From NCBI GenBank assembly GCA_016703125.1, contig JADJCR010000004.1:1-64000 (forward strand): a DNA stretch of 64,000 nucleotides, read 5' to 3'. Made by a program: the position numbers and the translations under genes. Positions within the stretch are counted from its first letter, which is position 1. Each line of letters begins with the position of its first letter. The notes under the pieces were generated by a model. The model was not told the origin of the DNA. It did not search any database and worked only from the letters and a program-made list of their open reading frames with translations. Shown here one piece after another: positions 27,768 through 36,704 of the stretch. Origin of the DNA: Micrococcales bacterium. GTDB taxonomy: Bacteria; Actinomycetota; Actinomycetes; S36-B12; UBA10799.

Positions 27768-30134
27768 ATGTCATCCCCCACCCTTCACCCCGCTGACACC
27801 CACGACATGATCCGCGTGCAGGGCGCACGCGAGAACAACCTGAAGGACGTCACCGTCGAGATCCCCAAGCGCCGGCTCACGGTGTTCACCGGGGTGTCGG
27901 GGTCGGGGAAGAGTTCACTGGTCTTCGCCACCATCGCCGCGGAGTCGCAGCGCCTCATCAACGAGACCTACAGCGCCTTCCTGCAGGGATTCATGCCGAC
28001 CGTGAGCCGGCCCGACGTGGACGTGCTCGACGGGCTGACCACCGCGATCATCGTCGACCAGCAGCGCCTCGGAGCCGATCCGCGATCGACCGTCGGCACA
28101 GTCACCGACACCAACGCCCTGCTGCGCATCCTGTTCAGCCGGGTCGGCCAGCCGCACATCGGGCCGCCTGGGGCCTTCTCGTTCAACGTGCCCTCGGTGC
28201 GTGCCAGTGGCGCGATCACCGTGGAGCGCGGGAACCGCACCCGCGCGGAGAAGGCCACGTTCACCCGGCTCGGCGGCATGTGCCCGCGCTGCGAAGGCAC
28301 GGGTTCGGTCACGGATTTCGATCTCACAGCGCTGTACGACGACAGCAAGTCGCTGAACGAGGGCGCCCTCACGATCCCCGGCTACAGCATGGACGGGTGG
28401 TACGGGCGCATCTACCGCGGCTGCGGTTTCTTCGACCCGGACAAGCCGATCGCCAAGTTCACCAAGCGCGAGTTGCAGGAGTTGCTCTACAAGGAGCCGA
28501 CGAAGATCAAGATCGAAGGCATCAACATCACCTACGAGGGCCTGATCCCGAAGGTGCAGAAGTCGATGCTCAGCAAGGACGTGGAGGCGATGCAGCCACA
28601 CATCCGCGCCTTCGTCGAACGCGCCGTCACGTTCACCACCTGCCCCGAGTGCGAAGGAAGCCGACTGGCCGAAGCGGCCCGATCCTCGCGCATCGCCGGG
28701 ATCAACATCGCGGAAGCCTCGGCGATGCAGATCAACGACCTGGCCGACTGGGTGCGCGGGCTGGACGAGCCCTCCGTGACGCCTCTGCTCGAGGCGCTGC
28801 AGCACAGCCTCGACTCGTTCGTCGAGATCGGGCTGGGCTACCTGAGCCTGGACCGGCCCTCCGGCACCCTGTCCGGGGGCGAGGCGCAGCGCACGAAGAT
28901 GATCCGGCACCTCGGCTCCTCACTGACCGACGTGTCCTACGTGTTCGACGAGCCGACCATCGGACTGCATCCGCACGACATCGCCCGCATGAACGATCTG
29001 CTGCGCAGACTGCGCGACAAGGGCAACACCGTGCTCGTCGTGGAGCACAAGCCGGAGGTCATCGGCATCGCCGACCACGTGATCGACCTCGGTCCGGGCG
29101 CGGGCACAGCCGGTGGCGAGCTGGTGTTCGAGGGTTCCGTGGCGGACCTGCGGGCGAGTGCGACGGTGACCGGCCGGCACCTCGACGACCGCGCCACGCT
29201 GAAGGCCCAGGTACGCGAGGCCCACGGCGCGCTCGAGGTGCGGTCGGCGAACACGAACAACCTGCGCGACGTCGATGTCGACATCCCGCTCGGAGTGCTG
29301 GTCGTGCTGACGGGCGTCGCGGGTTCGGGCAAGAGTTCACTGATCGACGGGTCGGTGGCCGGCCGGGACGCGGTGATCAGTGTCGACCAGAGCCCGATCC
29401 GCGGGTCGCGGCGGAGCAACCCCGCCACCTACACCGGGCTGCTGGACCCTATCCGCAAGGCCTTCGCGAAAGCCAATGGCGTCAAGCCGGCCCTGTTCAG
29501 CGCGAACTCCGAGGGGGCCTGCCCGGCGTGCAACGGCGCCGGGGTGATCTACACGGACCTCGGCATGATGGCCGGGGTGACGTCGGTGTGCGAGGAATGC
29601 GAGGGCCGGCGCTACCAGCAGGCGGTGCTGGAGTACCGGTTCGGCGGGCTCAACATCGCCGATGTCCTCGACCTGCCCGTGGCCGAGGCGACGGCGTTCT
29701 TCGAGTCCGGCGACGCCCGTACGCCGGCGGCGCACAAGATCCTGCAGCGGATGACCGACGTCGGCCTCGGGTACCTGCGCCTCGGACAGCCGTTGACCAC
29801 GTTGTCCGGCGGGGAACGCCAACGGCTCAAGCTCGCCACCAATATGGGCGGCGACGGGATGATCTACGTCCTCGACGAGCCGACCACCGGTCTGCACCTC
29901 GCCGACGTCCAGCAGTTGCTCGGCCTGCTCGACCACCTCGTTGACGCCGGGAAGACCGTCATCGCGATCGAGCACCATCAGGCGGTGATGGCCCACGCGG
30001 ACTGGATCATCGACCTCGGCCCGGGTGCCGGTCATGACGGTGGCCGGGTCGTCTTCGAGGGCACTCCCGCGCAGATCGTCGCCGACCGGTCGACCCTCAC
30101 CGGGCAGCACCTCGCGGCCTACGTTGGGCAGTAG
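27768..30134 (+). CDS. UvrA-like excinuclease ATPase (short, UvrA2/DrrC type)
   Basis: 788 aa, shorter than housekeeping UvrA (about 950). It has two ABC modules: Walker A GVSGSGKSS (about 42) and GVAGSGKSS (about 517), signatures TLSGGEAQR (about 367) and TLSGGERQR (about 679). Zinc-binding pairs are CPRCEGTG (about 172), CPECEGSR (about 292), CPACNGAG (about 585) and CEECEGRR (about 608). The reduced insert between motifs suggests a UvrA2/drug-resistance-type paralogue rather than the repair enzyme. ATG 27768 is preferred; ATG 27759 is in frame. The copy-1 repeat ends 63 bp upstream. Confidence 0.88.
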   Translation: MSSPTLHPADTHDMIRVQGARENNLKDVTVEIPKRRLTVFTGVSGSGKSSLVFATIAAESQRLINETYSAFLQGFMPTVSRPDVDVLDGLTTAIIVDQQRLGADPRSTVGTVTDTNALLRILFSRVGQPHIGPPGAFSFNVPSVRASGAITVERGNRTRAEKATFTRLGGMCPRCEGTGSVTDFDLTALYDDSKSLNEGALTIPGYSMDGWYGRIYRGCGFFDPDKPIAKFTKRELQELLYKEPTKIKIEGINITYEGLIPKVQKSMLSKDVEAMQPHIRAFVERAVTFTTCPECEGSRLAEAARSSRIAGINIAEASAMQINDLADWVRGLDEPSVTPLLEALQHSLDSFVEIGLGYLSLDRPSGTLSGGEAQRTKMIRHLGSSLTDVSYVFDEPTIGLHPHDIARMNDLLRRLRDKGNTVLVVEHKPEVIGIADHVIDLGPGAGTAGGELVFEGSVADLRASATVTGRHLDDRATLKAQVREAHGALEVRSANTNNLRDVDVDIPLGVLVVLTGVAGSGKSSLIDGSVAGRDAVISVDQSPIRGSRRSNPATYTGLLDPIRKAFAKANGVKPALFSANSEGACPACNGAGVIYTDLGMMAGVTSVCEECEGRRYQQAVLEYRFGGLNIADVLDLPVAEATAFFESGDARTPAAHKILQRMTDVGLGYLRLGQPLTTLSGGERQRLKLATNMGGDGMIYVLDEPTTGLHLADVQQLLGLLDHLVDAGKTVIAIEHHQAVMAHADWIIDLGPGAGHDGGRVVFEGTPAQIVADRSTLTGQHLAAYVGQ

Positions 30135-30141
30135 CAGGGGC

Positions 30142-30543
30142 TCAGGACTGAGCAGCGGCCTTCGCGGCGCTCCAGCCGCCCATCACGTTGCGTACGGTCG
30201 CGCCGCTGGGACGATCCGGGCTCTGCCGCGCCCAGTGCTCGTAGTCCGCGTAGGTGCCCAGGCTGCCCTCTTCAGCCAGGTACCCGGCAACTGCCGCGGT
30301 GACCTGCTCCCGGCCCCAACGCGGGTGGTACTCGCGCACGGTTGCCCCCACCGCAACCCCCGCGGCCTGGCACGCCCGGCGCCACGTGCCGAAGCGCTGG
30401 ACCACCCGGGCCGACGAGGGTCCGTGAACCTCCCGCGCCACAGCGTCGTAGCGCGCGTGGCTCAGGGGTTCACCACAACGGCGGGCGGCCTCGCGGATCG
30501 CGCGCAGGATGTCGTCATCGCTGAACGCCTCCTGCCGCGGCAT
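30142..30543 (-). CDS. Homing-endonuclease-associated repeat (HNHR) protein
   Basis: 133 aa with two copies of a helical repeat ending in F/W-G-x-W-x-x-A: FGTWRRACQAAGV and MGGWSAAKAAAQS, each preceded by a helix and an S-x-x-x-Y segment (LSHARYDAVARE; LGTYADYEHWARQ). Such repeats flank some HNH endonucleases and bind DNA; no nuclease domain is present here. It ends 8 bp from the UvrA-like gene, convergently. Confidence 0.6.
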   Translation of the reverse strand: MPRQEAFSDDDILRAIREAARRCGEPLSHARYDAVAREVHGPSSARVVQRFGTWRRACQAAGVAVGATVREYHPRWGREQVTAAVAGYLAEEGSLGTYADYEHWARQSPDRPSGATVRNVMGGWSAAKAAAQS

Positions 30544-30553
30544 GAGGCCGACC

Positions 30554-31009
30554 TTACGCTAACGGCCAGGTGATCAGCGTCTGCATCGATCCGGGATCCT
30601 TGTCATCGGGCTCGGTCAGATAGGTCTCCCACATGAGCGGACCGAGGGCCAGGCCCTGCGCCTGCACCCACTGCATCAGTCCTCCGTAGGTCTGTTGCAT
30701 CGAGTCGTAGGAACCGATGTGCAGCACCTGCACCGCACGGCCGCCCGGCAACTGCAGCGCGGACACCGCGCCCACCGGCTGCACCGGCGTCGGCGTCGGG
30801 AACCCGGCAGCCACGTCGACAGTGTCGGTCGGCATACCGAAGTACACCCCGACCGGCGGGCCGCCCACAGTCGCACCTTGCTGCTGGATCGCCGCCATGG
30901 CCTCGTGGTACGCCCGGTCGTAGAAGGCCGGCAGCGCGTCCATGGCCACCACCTCCCTGACGACGGCGATCTCAGCGGGTTCAAGGGTCACGAGGCTGGG
31001 CTCGGACAT
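30554..31009 (-). CDS. GyrI-like/AraC effector-binding domain protein
   Basis: 151 aa. It starts MSEPSLVTLEPAEIAVVREV with GVYFGM, VAAGFPTP, LPGGRAVQVLHIGSYDSMQQ and the end MWETYLTEPDDKDPG, the duplicated beta-alpha-beta-beta of GyrI-like (SOUL-related) small-molecule binding domains. No DNA-binding domain. ATG 31009 follows GGGAGGT. Likely a stand-alone ligand-binding protein. Confidence 0.8.
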   Translation of the reverse strand: MSEPSLVTLEPAEIAVVREVVAMDALPAFYDRAYHEAMAAIQQQGATVGGPPVGVYFGMPTDTVDVAAGFPTPTPVQPVGAVSALQLPGGRAVQVLHIGSYDSMQQTYGGLMQWVQAQGLALGPLMWETYLTEPDDKDPGSMQTLITWPLA

Positions 31010-31040
31010 GGGGACCTCCCTGCAACCAGCGTAGGCCGCG

Positions 31041-31157
31041 GTTGCGACGAAGGTGCACCAGTGAACCGGCGTTATGCGACGAAAGTGCGCGGTGAGCGGC
31101 GGGAGAACCCGCACCTTCATCGCAATCGGCCACGCGGGGCCGCAACAACGTCACAAT
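31041..31157. repeat. Four-module nested inverted repeat, copy 2
   Basis: Forward modules at 31041 (GTTGCGACGAAGGTGCACC) and 31072, reverse modules ending at 31125 (CCGCACCTTCATCGCAAT) and 31157. It fills the space between two divergent genes, starting 31 bp from one start codon and ending 27 bp from the other, so it could touch both promoters. Confidence 0.8.
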
Positions 31158-31184
31158 GGCCCGTGCGCCTGTCAGACTCCTGGC

Positions 31185-32114
31185 ATGGACGAGCAGATGT
31201 ACGAGGCCCATGTGGCCTTCGAGGTGGCCGCATGGACCGAGTCCCTGGGTGAATCCCTCGGGACGCTCACCGAAGCGGTCTTCAGTTGGCTCGACTCCGT
31301 CTCGCTGGGCAGCGTCTTCAGCGAGGCCGACCTCGATGCGCTGATCGAGGCGCTGCCCGCGCCGGACCTGACGGCCACCGTGTTGGCCGCACACGGTGCT
31401 GCTCTGCAGGACGGGACCCCGGTCGGGGAACTGGTCGGGCGCGAGGATTACGACCGCGCCGCGCAGGTCGTCGCCGGCATGAACGAACTGAAGGAAGCCG
31501 TGGTCGAGCAGATCACGACCAGCGAGGTCTATGCCGATCTCATATCCCACGTGCTGTTCCACGGAATCCGCAACTACGTGACCACCGAGAGCCCGATCGC
31601 GCGTGTGCCCGGGGCGTCTTCGCTGATGCGCATGGGGCAGAATGCGTTCGACTCCGCGGCCCCGCGGTTGAGCAAGGGCATCGAGAAGCAGTTGACCTCC
31701 TTCGTTAGCGCCAACCTGCAGGAGACCCTGCGCGAGAGCCGCGCGTATCTCACGAGCGTCATCGACGACGAGGCCCTCGGCGAGGTGGCCGACGACCTGT
31801 ACGCGCGCAATGCTGATGCGACGGTGGCCGACCTCGCAGCGTTGTTCCCCGCGGAGACTCTGGTCGAGTTGCTGGGGGTCGCGCAGGACCTCTGGGATCA
31901 GATCCTCACGACTCCGACGTTCCGCGACCTCCTGCAGGCGGTACTGGACGCGAACGCCGCCCGCCCTGTCGGGGACCTGCTGGCCGAGGCCGGCGTCACC
32001 GCAGACTGGGTGGTGACGCTGGCTCGGCCGTGGATCCTGCGGGCTGCCGACGACGGAGCCCTCGAGGAGTGGATCCGTGAGCTCCTCGCGGCGTTCTACT
32101 CCGACTACGAGTAG
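31185..32114 (+). CDS. Hypothetical alpha-helical protein, 309 aa
   Basis: Not recognised. ATG 31185 (MDEQMYEAHVAFEVAAW). Nearly all alpha-helical, acidic, with no strong membrane helix; a segment ISHVLFHGIRNYVTTESPIA is the most distinctive. Similar sequences exist, as far as I recall, as unannotated actinobacterial proteins. Its last 10 bp overlap the convergent SRPBCC gene. Confidence 0.6.
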   Translation: MDEQMYEAHVAFEVAAWTESLGESLGTLTEAVFSWLDSVSLGSVFSEADLDALIEALPAPDLTATVLAAHGAALQDGTPVGELVGREDYDRAAQVVAGMNELKEAVVEQITTSEVYADLISHVLFHGIRNYVTTESPIARVPGASSLMRMGQNAFDSAAPRLSKGIEKQLTSFVSANLQETLRESRAYLTSVIDDEALGEVADDLYARNADATVADLAALFPAETLVELLGVAQDLWDQILTTPTFRDLLQAVLDANAARPVGDLLAEAGVTADWVVTLARPWILRAADDGALEEWIRELLAAFYSDYE

Positions 32115-33097
32115 GCCAGGACCTCCTGCTCCAGCCGCGCGTAGCTGGTCTCCATACCGGTGGTCATGCCGGTGCCCAGCACGATGTCGCGGATCTCGGC
32201 GTTCGGGTAGGTGATCACCAGGGACAGCAACGTCCCGTCGGCGACCGGGGTCAAGGTCATCTCGTTGACGGTGCCCGGACCCTCCATGCCGATCATCTGC
32301 TCGGTGGTCACTGCCCGGTGCGGCGGCACGCTTTCCAACAGTTCGCCGGTGAACCCGAAACGACCCCCGCCGTCAGCCTGTTCCCACTCGTACCGGTAGG
32401 CGTCCCCCACCGTGGTGGCGACCTCACAAACAGGCATGGTCCAGCCGTCCGGTCCGAGCAGCCAGCGCTGCAGCAGATCGGCATCGTGGTGCGCGCGCCA
32501 CACCTGCTCCACCGACCCCCGGACGACCCGGCTGACCCGGACCTGGGTGTCGCTGAGGATCTGCGCCTCGCACACAGCGTCGCTGGCAAAGGACGCGAGG
32601 TCCGCCAGGACGTCGTCCATCTGCCCCATCGCGGCGTGCATACCCTCCTCCATGCCCATGCTGAGCAACTGGTCGAGTTCGGCCACCGAGTTGAAGTACG
32701 TCGTGGTCGACACCTGCGAGCCACCATCGGTGGCCGCGAACGCAAAGACCATCCGCATGGACGGCATCTCCCGGTTCGGCGAACCGTCGGGCAGCGCGAA
32801 GCCGTCGAGGACCTCGAACGACTTGAGCGGGTTCACGTCGAGGTACTCCCAGTAGCCCCGCGACACATCGCCCTCGGGCCCGGTCATGGCGTACTCACTG
32901 CGGCCACCGGGATACATGTCGTGGCGTGTGAACATCGCCGGATACGTCGGGGGGCCCCAGAACCGTTCGAGTTGGCGCGGGTCGGCGTACGCGTTCCACA
33001 GCCGCTCCAGCGGCACCGGGAAGTCCGCGACCACGGTCATCGTGAGCGCCTCGGGGTCTTTCGTGACTGTTGTGACGGGCATGTTGGAGCCTTTCAT
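32105..33097 (-). CDS. Tandem SRPBCC (AHSA1-like) protein
   Basis: 330 aa with two AHSA1/START-like domains: VVADFPVPLERLWNAYADPR, QLERFWGPP, SRGYWEYLDV in the first; VSRVVRGSVEQVWRAHHDAD, LLQRWLLGPDGW in the second. This pairing with an ArsR regulator is common in actinobacteria. ATG 33097 overlaps the ArsR stop (ATGA); ATG 33082 is an alternative. Substrate unknown; probably binds a hydrophobic ligand. Confidence 0.88.
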   Translation of the reverse strand: MKGSNMPVTTVTKDPEALTMTVVADFPVPLERLWNAYADPRQLERFWGPPTYPAMFTRHDMYPGGRSEYAMTGPEGDVSRGYWEYLDVNPLKSFEVLDGFALPDGSPNREMPSMRMVFAFAATDGGSQVSTTTYFNSVAELDQLLSMGMEEGMHAAMGQMDDVLADLASFASDAVCEAQILSDTQVRVSRVVRGSVEQVWRAHHDADLLQRWLLGPDGWTMPVCEVATTVGDAYRYEWEQADGGGRFGFTGELLESVPPHRAVTTEQMIGMEGPGTVNEMTLTPVADGTLLSLVITYPNAEIRDIVLGTGMTTGMETSYARLEQEVLAYS

Positions 33098-33438
33098 CGA
33101 GGGGTGTCTTCTGTGAACAGGTCATCGAGGCGGGACACTCGGTCGCGCCAGATCCGCTCGTACTGGTCGAGCAGGGCTTGGGCGCGGGCGATCATCTCGG
33201 GGTTCGCACGCACGCGCCGTTCGCGACCGTGGGGCTGCTTGGTCACAAGTCCGGCTCCTTCCAGCACCGCGACGTGCTTCTGGACCGCGGCGAATGACAT
33301 GGCGTAGGCGGCCGCCAACTGCGACACCGTGACTTCGCCGACCAGGGTGCGGGCGACGATGTCACGGCGAGTGCGGTCGGCCAGCGCCCGGAAGAGCCGG
33401 TCGACCTCGTCGTCGGTGAGAGCCTCATATACAACCAT
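33094..33438 (-). CDS. ArsR-family transcriptional regulator
   Basis: 114-aa winged helix: LTDDEVDRLFRALADRTRRD, then VSQLAAAYAMSFAAVQKHVA, VLEGAGLVTKQPHGRERRV. It lacks the Cys metal site of metal-sensing ArsR proteins, fitting the SRPBCC-linked subgroup. It is translationally coupled to the SRPBCC gene. A perfect palindrome spans its own start codon, implying autorepression. Confidence 0.9.
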   Translation of the reverse strand: MVVYEALTDDEVDRLFRALADRTRRDIVARTLVGEVTVSQLAAAYAMSFAAVQKHVAVLEGAGLVTKQPHGRERRVRANPEMIARAQALLDQYERIWRDRVSRLDDLFTEDTPR

Positions 33439-33447
33439 CAGGTTGTA
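33430..33447. promoter_or_regulatory. ArsR operator over the start codon
   Basis: TACAACCATCAGGTTGTA: perfect 7-bp arms with a 4-bp centre. The ArsR ATG (33436-33438) lies inside it, and a TAACGT -10 box partly overlaps it just upstream, so a bound repressor would block transcription at the start site. Confidence 0.6.
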
Positions 33448-33508
33448 CGTTAGCCGCGTGCACAGGGTTTGGCAAGACCCCTGACACCGACAGTGACAGT
33501 CTTGGTGC

Positions 33509-34294
33509 GTGAGTACCCGCGAAACTCCGAATCGTCCAGACGAGGGCCACTTCCGCCTGGCCGTCCTCATCGACGCCGACAACGCCCAGGCCTCGGTCAT
33601 CGAGGCCCTCCTCGAGGAGGTCGCCCGGTTCGGCGATGCGATCGTGCGCCGCATATACGGCGACTTCACCGCACCCACCAGCGCGGCCTGGAAGAAGGTC
33701 CTGCAGCGCAACGCCATCAAGCCGGTGCAGCAGTTCGCCTACTCCACAGGAAAGAACGCCACGGACAGCACACTGATCATCGACGCGATGGACCTGCTCT
33801 ACACCGGCGACTTCGACGGGTTCTGCCTGGTCACCAGCGACAGCGACTTCACGGGCCTGGCGACCAGACTGCGCGAGGCTGGGCAGATGGTCTACGGGTT
33901 CGGGGAGCGCAAGACCCCGGAGGCGTTCCGCAACGCATGCCACCGCTTCGTGTTCGTGGAGGTGCTACGCAAAGGCGGCGGCGAGGCCGAGGAGGCCGAA
34001 ACCCCCGCCCCGAAGCGGCGCACCAGGAAAGCGCCGGCAGCCGAGCCCGCCGCGCCGAAGTTCCCGAAACAGTTCGTGATGCGGGCGCTCGAGCAGTCCG
34101 CCGACGACTCCGGCTGGGCCGACCTCGGCACGTTCGGCCGCTACCTGGTCAAACTGCAGCCCGACTTCGACTCCCGGCTGTACGGGTACCGAAAGCTGTC
34201 CGACCTGGTGCGCGCACGCACCGACCTGTTCGAGATCGAGGAGCGGCAGGCGCAGAATTCCAGCCAGAAGGACATCTACATCCGCGCAACGTGA
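33509..34294 (+). CDS. NYN-domain (LabA/PIN-like) protein with OST-HTH/LOTUS end
   Basis: 261 aa. The NYN/PIN-like RNase domain has the acidic residues LIDADNAQ (D22, D24), STLIIDAMDLLY and LVTSDSDF. After a K/R/A/P linker, the C-terminal 85 residues (FVMRALEQSADDSGWADLGT and FDSRLYGYRKLSDLV) match an OST-HTH/LOTUS RNA-binding domain. Predicted RNA-processing protein. GTG 33509 with CAGTCT 6 nt upstream. Confidence 0.85.
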   Translation: MSTRETPNRPDEGHFRLAVLIDADNAQASVIEALLEEVARFGDAIVRRIYGDFTAPTSAAWKKVLQRNAIKPVQQFAYSTGKNATDSTLIIDAMDLLYTGDFDGFCLVTSDSDFTGLATRLREAGQMVYGFGERKTPEAFRNACHRFVFVEVLRKGGGEAEEAETPAPKRRTRKAPAAEPAAPKFPKQFVMRALEQSADDSGWADLGTFGRYLVKLQPDFDSRLYGYRKLSDLVRARTDLFEIEERQAQNSSQKDIYIRAT

Positions 34295-34377
34295 TCCGAG
34301 TCCGAACGGTCGCCGCCACGCGCTGACTGCCGGCACGACGCTGTCCACATCCCCTGGTGCGTGTCGAACATGTGTTC

Positions 34378-34383
34378 TATACT
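34378..34383 (+). promoter_or_regulatory. -10 box TATACT of a leaderless promoter
   Basis: TATACT is 5 nt before ATG 34389 of the second DUF222-HNH gene; no ribosome site. Confidence 0.5.
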
Positions 34384-34388
34384 GAGTT

Positions 34389-35591
34389 ATGCCCGGAACC
34401 GGACCCACCCCCTCCGCGGCCCTGGACCAGCTCAGGGCCGGGTTCCGGGCACTCGACGACCAGGGGCACCTCGACGACCTGCACACCGCGGAGCAGGCCC
34501 GCAGGCGCGCCGACGCGGTCCACGCGGTGCGGGTCGCCGAGCTGGCCGCCCGGTCGCAGGCGGCCAGCCGTGGCATCGGGGGGGCCGGCACCGAGGAGAT
34601 CGGGTGGCTGCTCGGGCTGTCCAGCCGCGCCGCGGCCCACCTGGTCGGCACCTGTGAGGACCTGGTGTCGCGCCCGCTGGTGTTCGACGGGCTGCACCAG
34701 GGGCTGATCGACCGCACCCGCGCCGTGAAGATCGTGCACCTGCTGTCCGAGGTCCCCGACCCGGCCCGTGAACGCCTGGAGGCCCGGGCCATCGCCTACG
34801 GCGCCGAGCACACCACCGCCCAGTTGCACCGGTACCTGCTGCGCCTGACCTGCGACCACGACCCCGACGAAACCTTGCGCAAACAGGCCCTGGACAACCG
34901 CGGGGTCGCGCTGATCCCCCGCGGCCACGGCATGTCCAGCATCTGCATCGACATCTCCGCCGAACACGCCGACGCGTTCATCCAAGGCCTGGACCACTAC
35001 GCCAACACCCACCACCCGGACCCCTACGACCAAGGCCCGAACCGCAGCGTGGAGCAGCGCCGCGCCGACGCCCTGGTCGGGCTGATCACCGACCGCACCA
35101 CCTGGGACGTGCACGTGGCCATCAGCATCCCCGCCGACATGCTGATGGGCGTGGAAACCGCCGGCGCGGACCTCAACGGCTCCCCGGTCACCCACGCCCT
35201 GGCCCTGCACCTGGCCTGGTCCCCCGACGCCCGCTGGACCCGGCTGGTCACCGACCCCCTCACCGGTGTGCTCCTGGACCCCGGCACCACCCGGTACGAG
35301 ATCCCGAAGAAACTACGCCACGCCATCCGGGCCCGCGACCTCACCTGCCGGTGGCCCGGCTGCACCCGCAAAGCCGAATACACCGACACCGACCACGTCA
35401 TCCCCCACCGACTGTCCGGGCACACCAGCGCCGACGGGCTCGTCTGCCTCTGCCGCCACCACCACCGCCTCAAAACCTTCGGACACTGGAAGATCCACAC
35501 CAAGTCCACCTACGCCCTCGACCTGCACATCACCGCACCCCTGGGCACCACCCGCACCACCAAACCCCCACAGCACCCACGACGAGACTGA
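34389..35591 (+). CDS. DUF222/13E12 HNH endonuclease-like protein, intact
   Basis: 400 aa. The DUF222 helical region spans residues 1-300. The C-terminal HNH domain has DLTCRWPGCTRKAEYTDTDH, VIPHRLSGHTSADGLVCLCR and HHHRLKTFGHW, with C-x4-C and C-x-x-H type zinc ligands and the D-H-V-I-P core. Same family as 3450-4662 but diverged. Family members are multicopy in actinobacteria; activity is rarely tested. Confidence 0.9.
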   Translation: MPGTGPTPSAALDQLRAGFRALDDQGHLDDLHTAEQARRRADAVHAVRVAELAARSQAASRGIGGAGTEEIGWLLGLSSRAAAHLVGTCEDLVSRPLVFDGLHQGLIDRTRAVKIVHLLSEVPDPARERLEARAIAYGAEHTTAQLHRYLLRLTCDHDPDETLRKQALDNRGVALIPRGHGMSSICIDISAEHADAFIQGLDHYANTHHPDPYDQGPNRSVEQRRADALVGLITDRTTWDVHVAISIPADMLMGVETAGADLNGSPVTHALALHLAWSPDARWTRLVTDPLTGVLLDPGTTRYEIPKKLRHAIRARDLTCRWPGCTRKAEYTDTDHVIPHRLSGHTSADGLVCLCRHHHRLKTFGHWKIHTKSTYALDLHITAPLGTTRTTKPPQHPRRD

Positions 35592-35595
35592 ACCG

Positions 35596-36609
35596 TTACG
35601 GGCCTGGGCGCAGGCGAATCTTCACGGTGCGGCTCGCCTCAGTACCACCGGCCGGGCTGAAGATCAGTTGCAGCTTCGCCGTGCCGGGCTTGGCCTTGCC
35701 GAGCACCTTGAGCCGGATCCCTGACTCGCCGGAGGGAGTCCCGCCACCCACGGCCGCCAGCAACTTCGACCCCTGCGACAGCACGACCTGCACGTACCCC
35801 GATGGGGCGGTGGAGTCGAGGTTGAAGGGCAGCCCCCCGGCCTTGTCGAGGTCGAGGCTGCCCGGGTATTCCATGGTCATCCCACCAGCCTTCACCGACT
35901 TGACCGTGGACGACCCAGAGGCATTCTTCATCGCTTTGTCGGTGTACGGCTTCCGTACGGACGCCGACTTGCAGGGCTTGTTCGTCTGGCCCAGCATCAC
36001 GGCCAGATTCACCATTGAGTGGTTGATGAACTGACCCACCGAGACCAGGTTGTCGGCCCCCGTCACGACCCCGGAGGACCCGGCGTCGCAGGAGTTGGCC
36101 ATGTACGCATCGGCAGCGCTCTCGATGGTGTCGATATTGGCCCCGAACTCGTCGAGCTTGCCCTGCAGGCCGATCAAGACCGCCTTGACCTCAGGCTGCG
36201 TCGGGTGACCGGCGAATACCGCATCGGCCGTCGAGGTCATCGTTGACAGTGCTGTTCGCGCGTTCTTCAGTGCGGTATCCCCATTGAGGCGCAGCCCGCC
36301 GATGATGACGGCGACGGTGTCGACGTCGACCGGTGGGTTGTTCCTGCAGGGGTATTCCAGGGGCGACAGGTCACCGAGCGCCGTGGCCTGCGCCTTGGAC
36401 TCGAAGTTGATGGCGGTCTGGAAATCCGCCAGCGCCTTCCGGTACGTCTCGTAAGCCTTCGACGGGGGCTTCTTTCCGCACCAGGCGGGCTTGAAGACGC
36501 CACCATCCAGATGCGCGGCGCACACTCCTGCTGGCGCAGAGGTGGCCACGGGAGCCAGAATCACGGCGAATGCGGAGACAGCGGAGACTGCGATTGCGGA
36601 GATCATCAT
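35596..36609 (-). CDS. Secreted hypothetical protein, 337 aa
   Basis: Not recognised. A Sec signal peptide is at the start (ISAIAVSAVSAFAVILAPVA, ending TSA). There are Cys residues in CAAH, AWCGKK, YPCRNN, NSCDAG and KPCKSA. A central helical region is followed by a beta-rich C-terminal domain with VKIRLRPGP at the end. ATG 36609 is chosen because GGGAGG lies 7 nt upstream. Probable extracellular protein. Confidence 0.65.
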   Translation of the reverse strand: MMISAIAVSAVSAFAVILAPVATSAPAGVCAAHLDGGVFKPAWCGKKPPSKAYETYRKALADFQTAINFESKAQATALGDLSPLEYPCRNNPPVDVDTVAVIIGGLRLNGDTALKNARTALSTMTSTADAVFAGHPTQPEVKAVLIGLQGKLDEFGANIDTIESAADAYMANSCDAGSSGVVTGADNLVSVGQFINHSMVNLAVMLGQTNKPCKSASVRKPYTDKAMKNASGSSTVKSVKAGGMTMEYPGSLDLDKAGGLPFNLDSTAPSGYVQVVLSQGSKLLAAVGGGTPSGESGIRLKVLGKAKPGTAKLQLIFSPAGGTEASRTVKIRLRPGP

Positions 36610-36692
36610 GCCCACCTCCCGGCACCTTCAAGGCTACTCCCGCGCGAGGGGTGCGCCGGCGCTGTTCGGCCGTTCGAGTCAGACCTCCGTTC

Positions 36693-36698
36693 TACGGT
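36693..36698 (+). promoter_or_regulatory. -10 box TACGGT of a leaderless promoter
   Basis: TACGGT plus TGGCCC lead directly into ATG 36705, identical to the 12 bases before the subtilisin gene. Confidence 0.5.
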
Positions 36699-36704
36699 TG
36701 GCCC

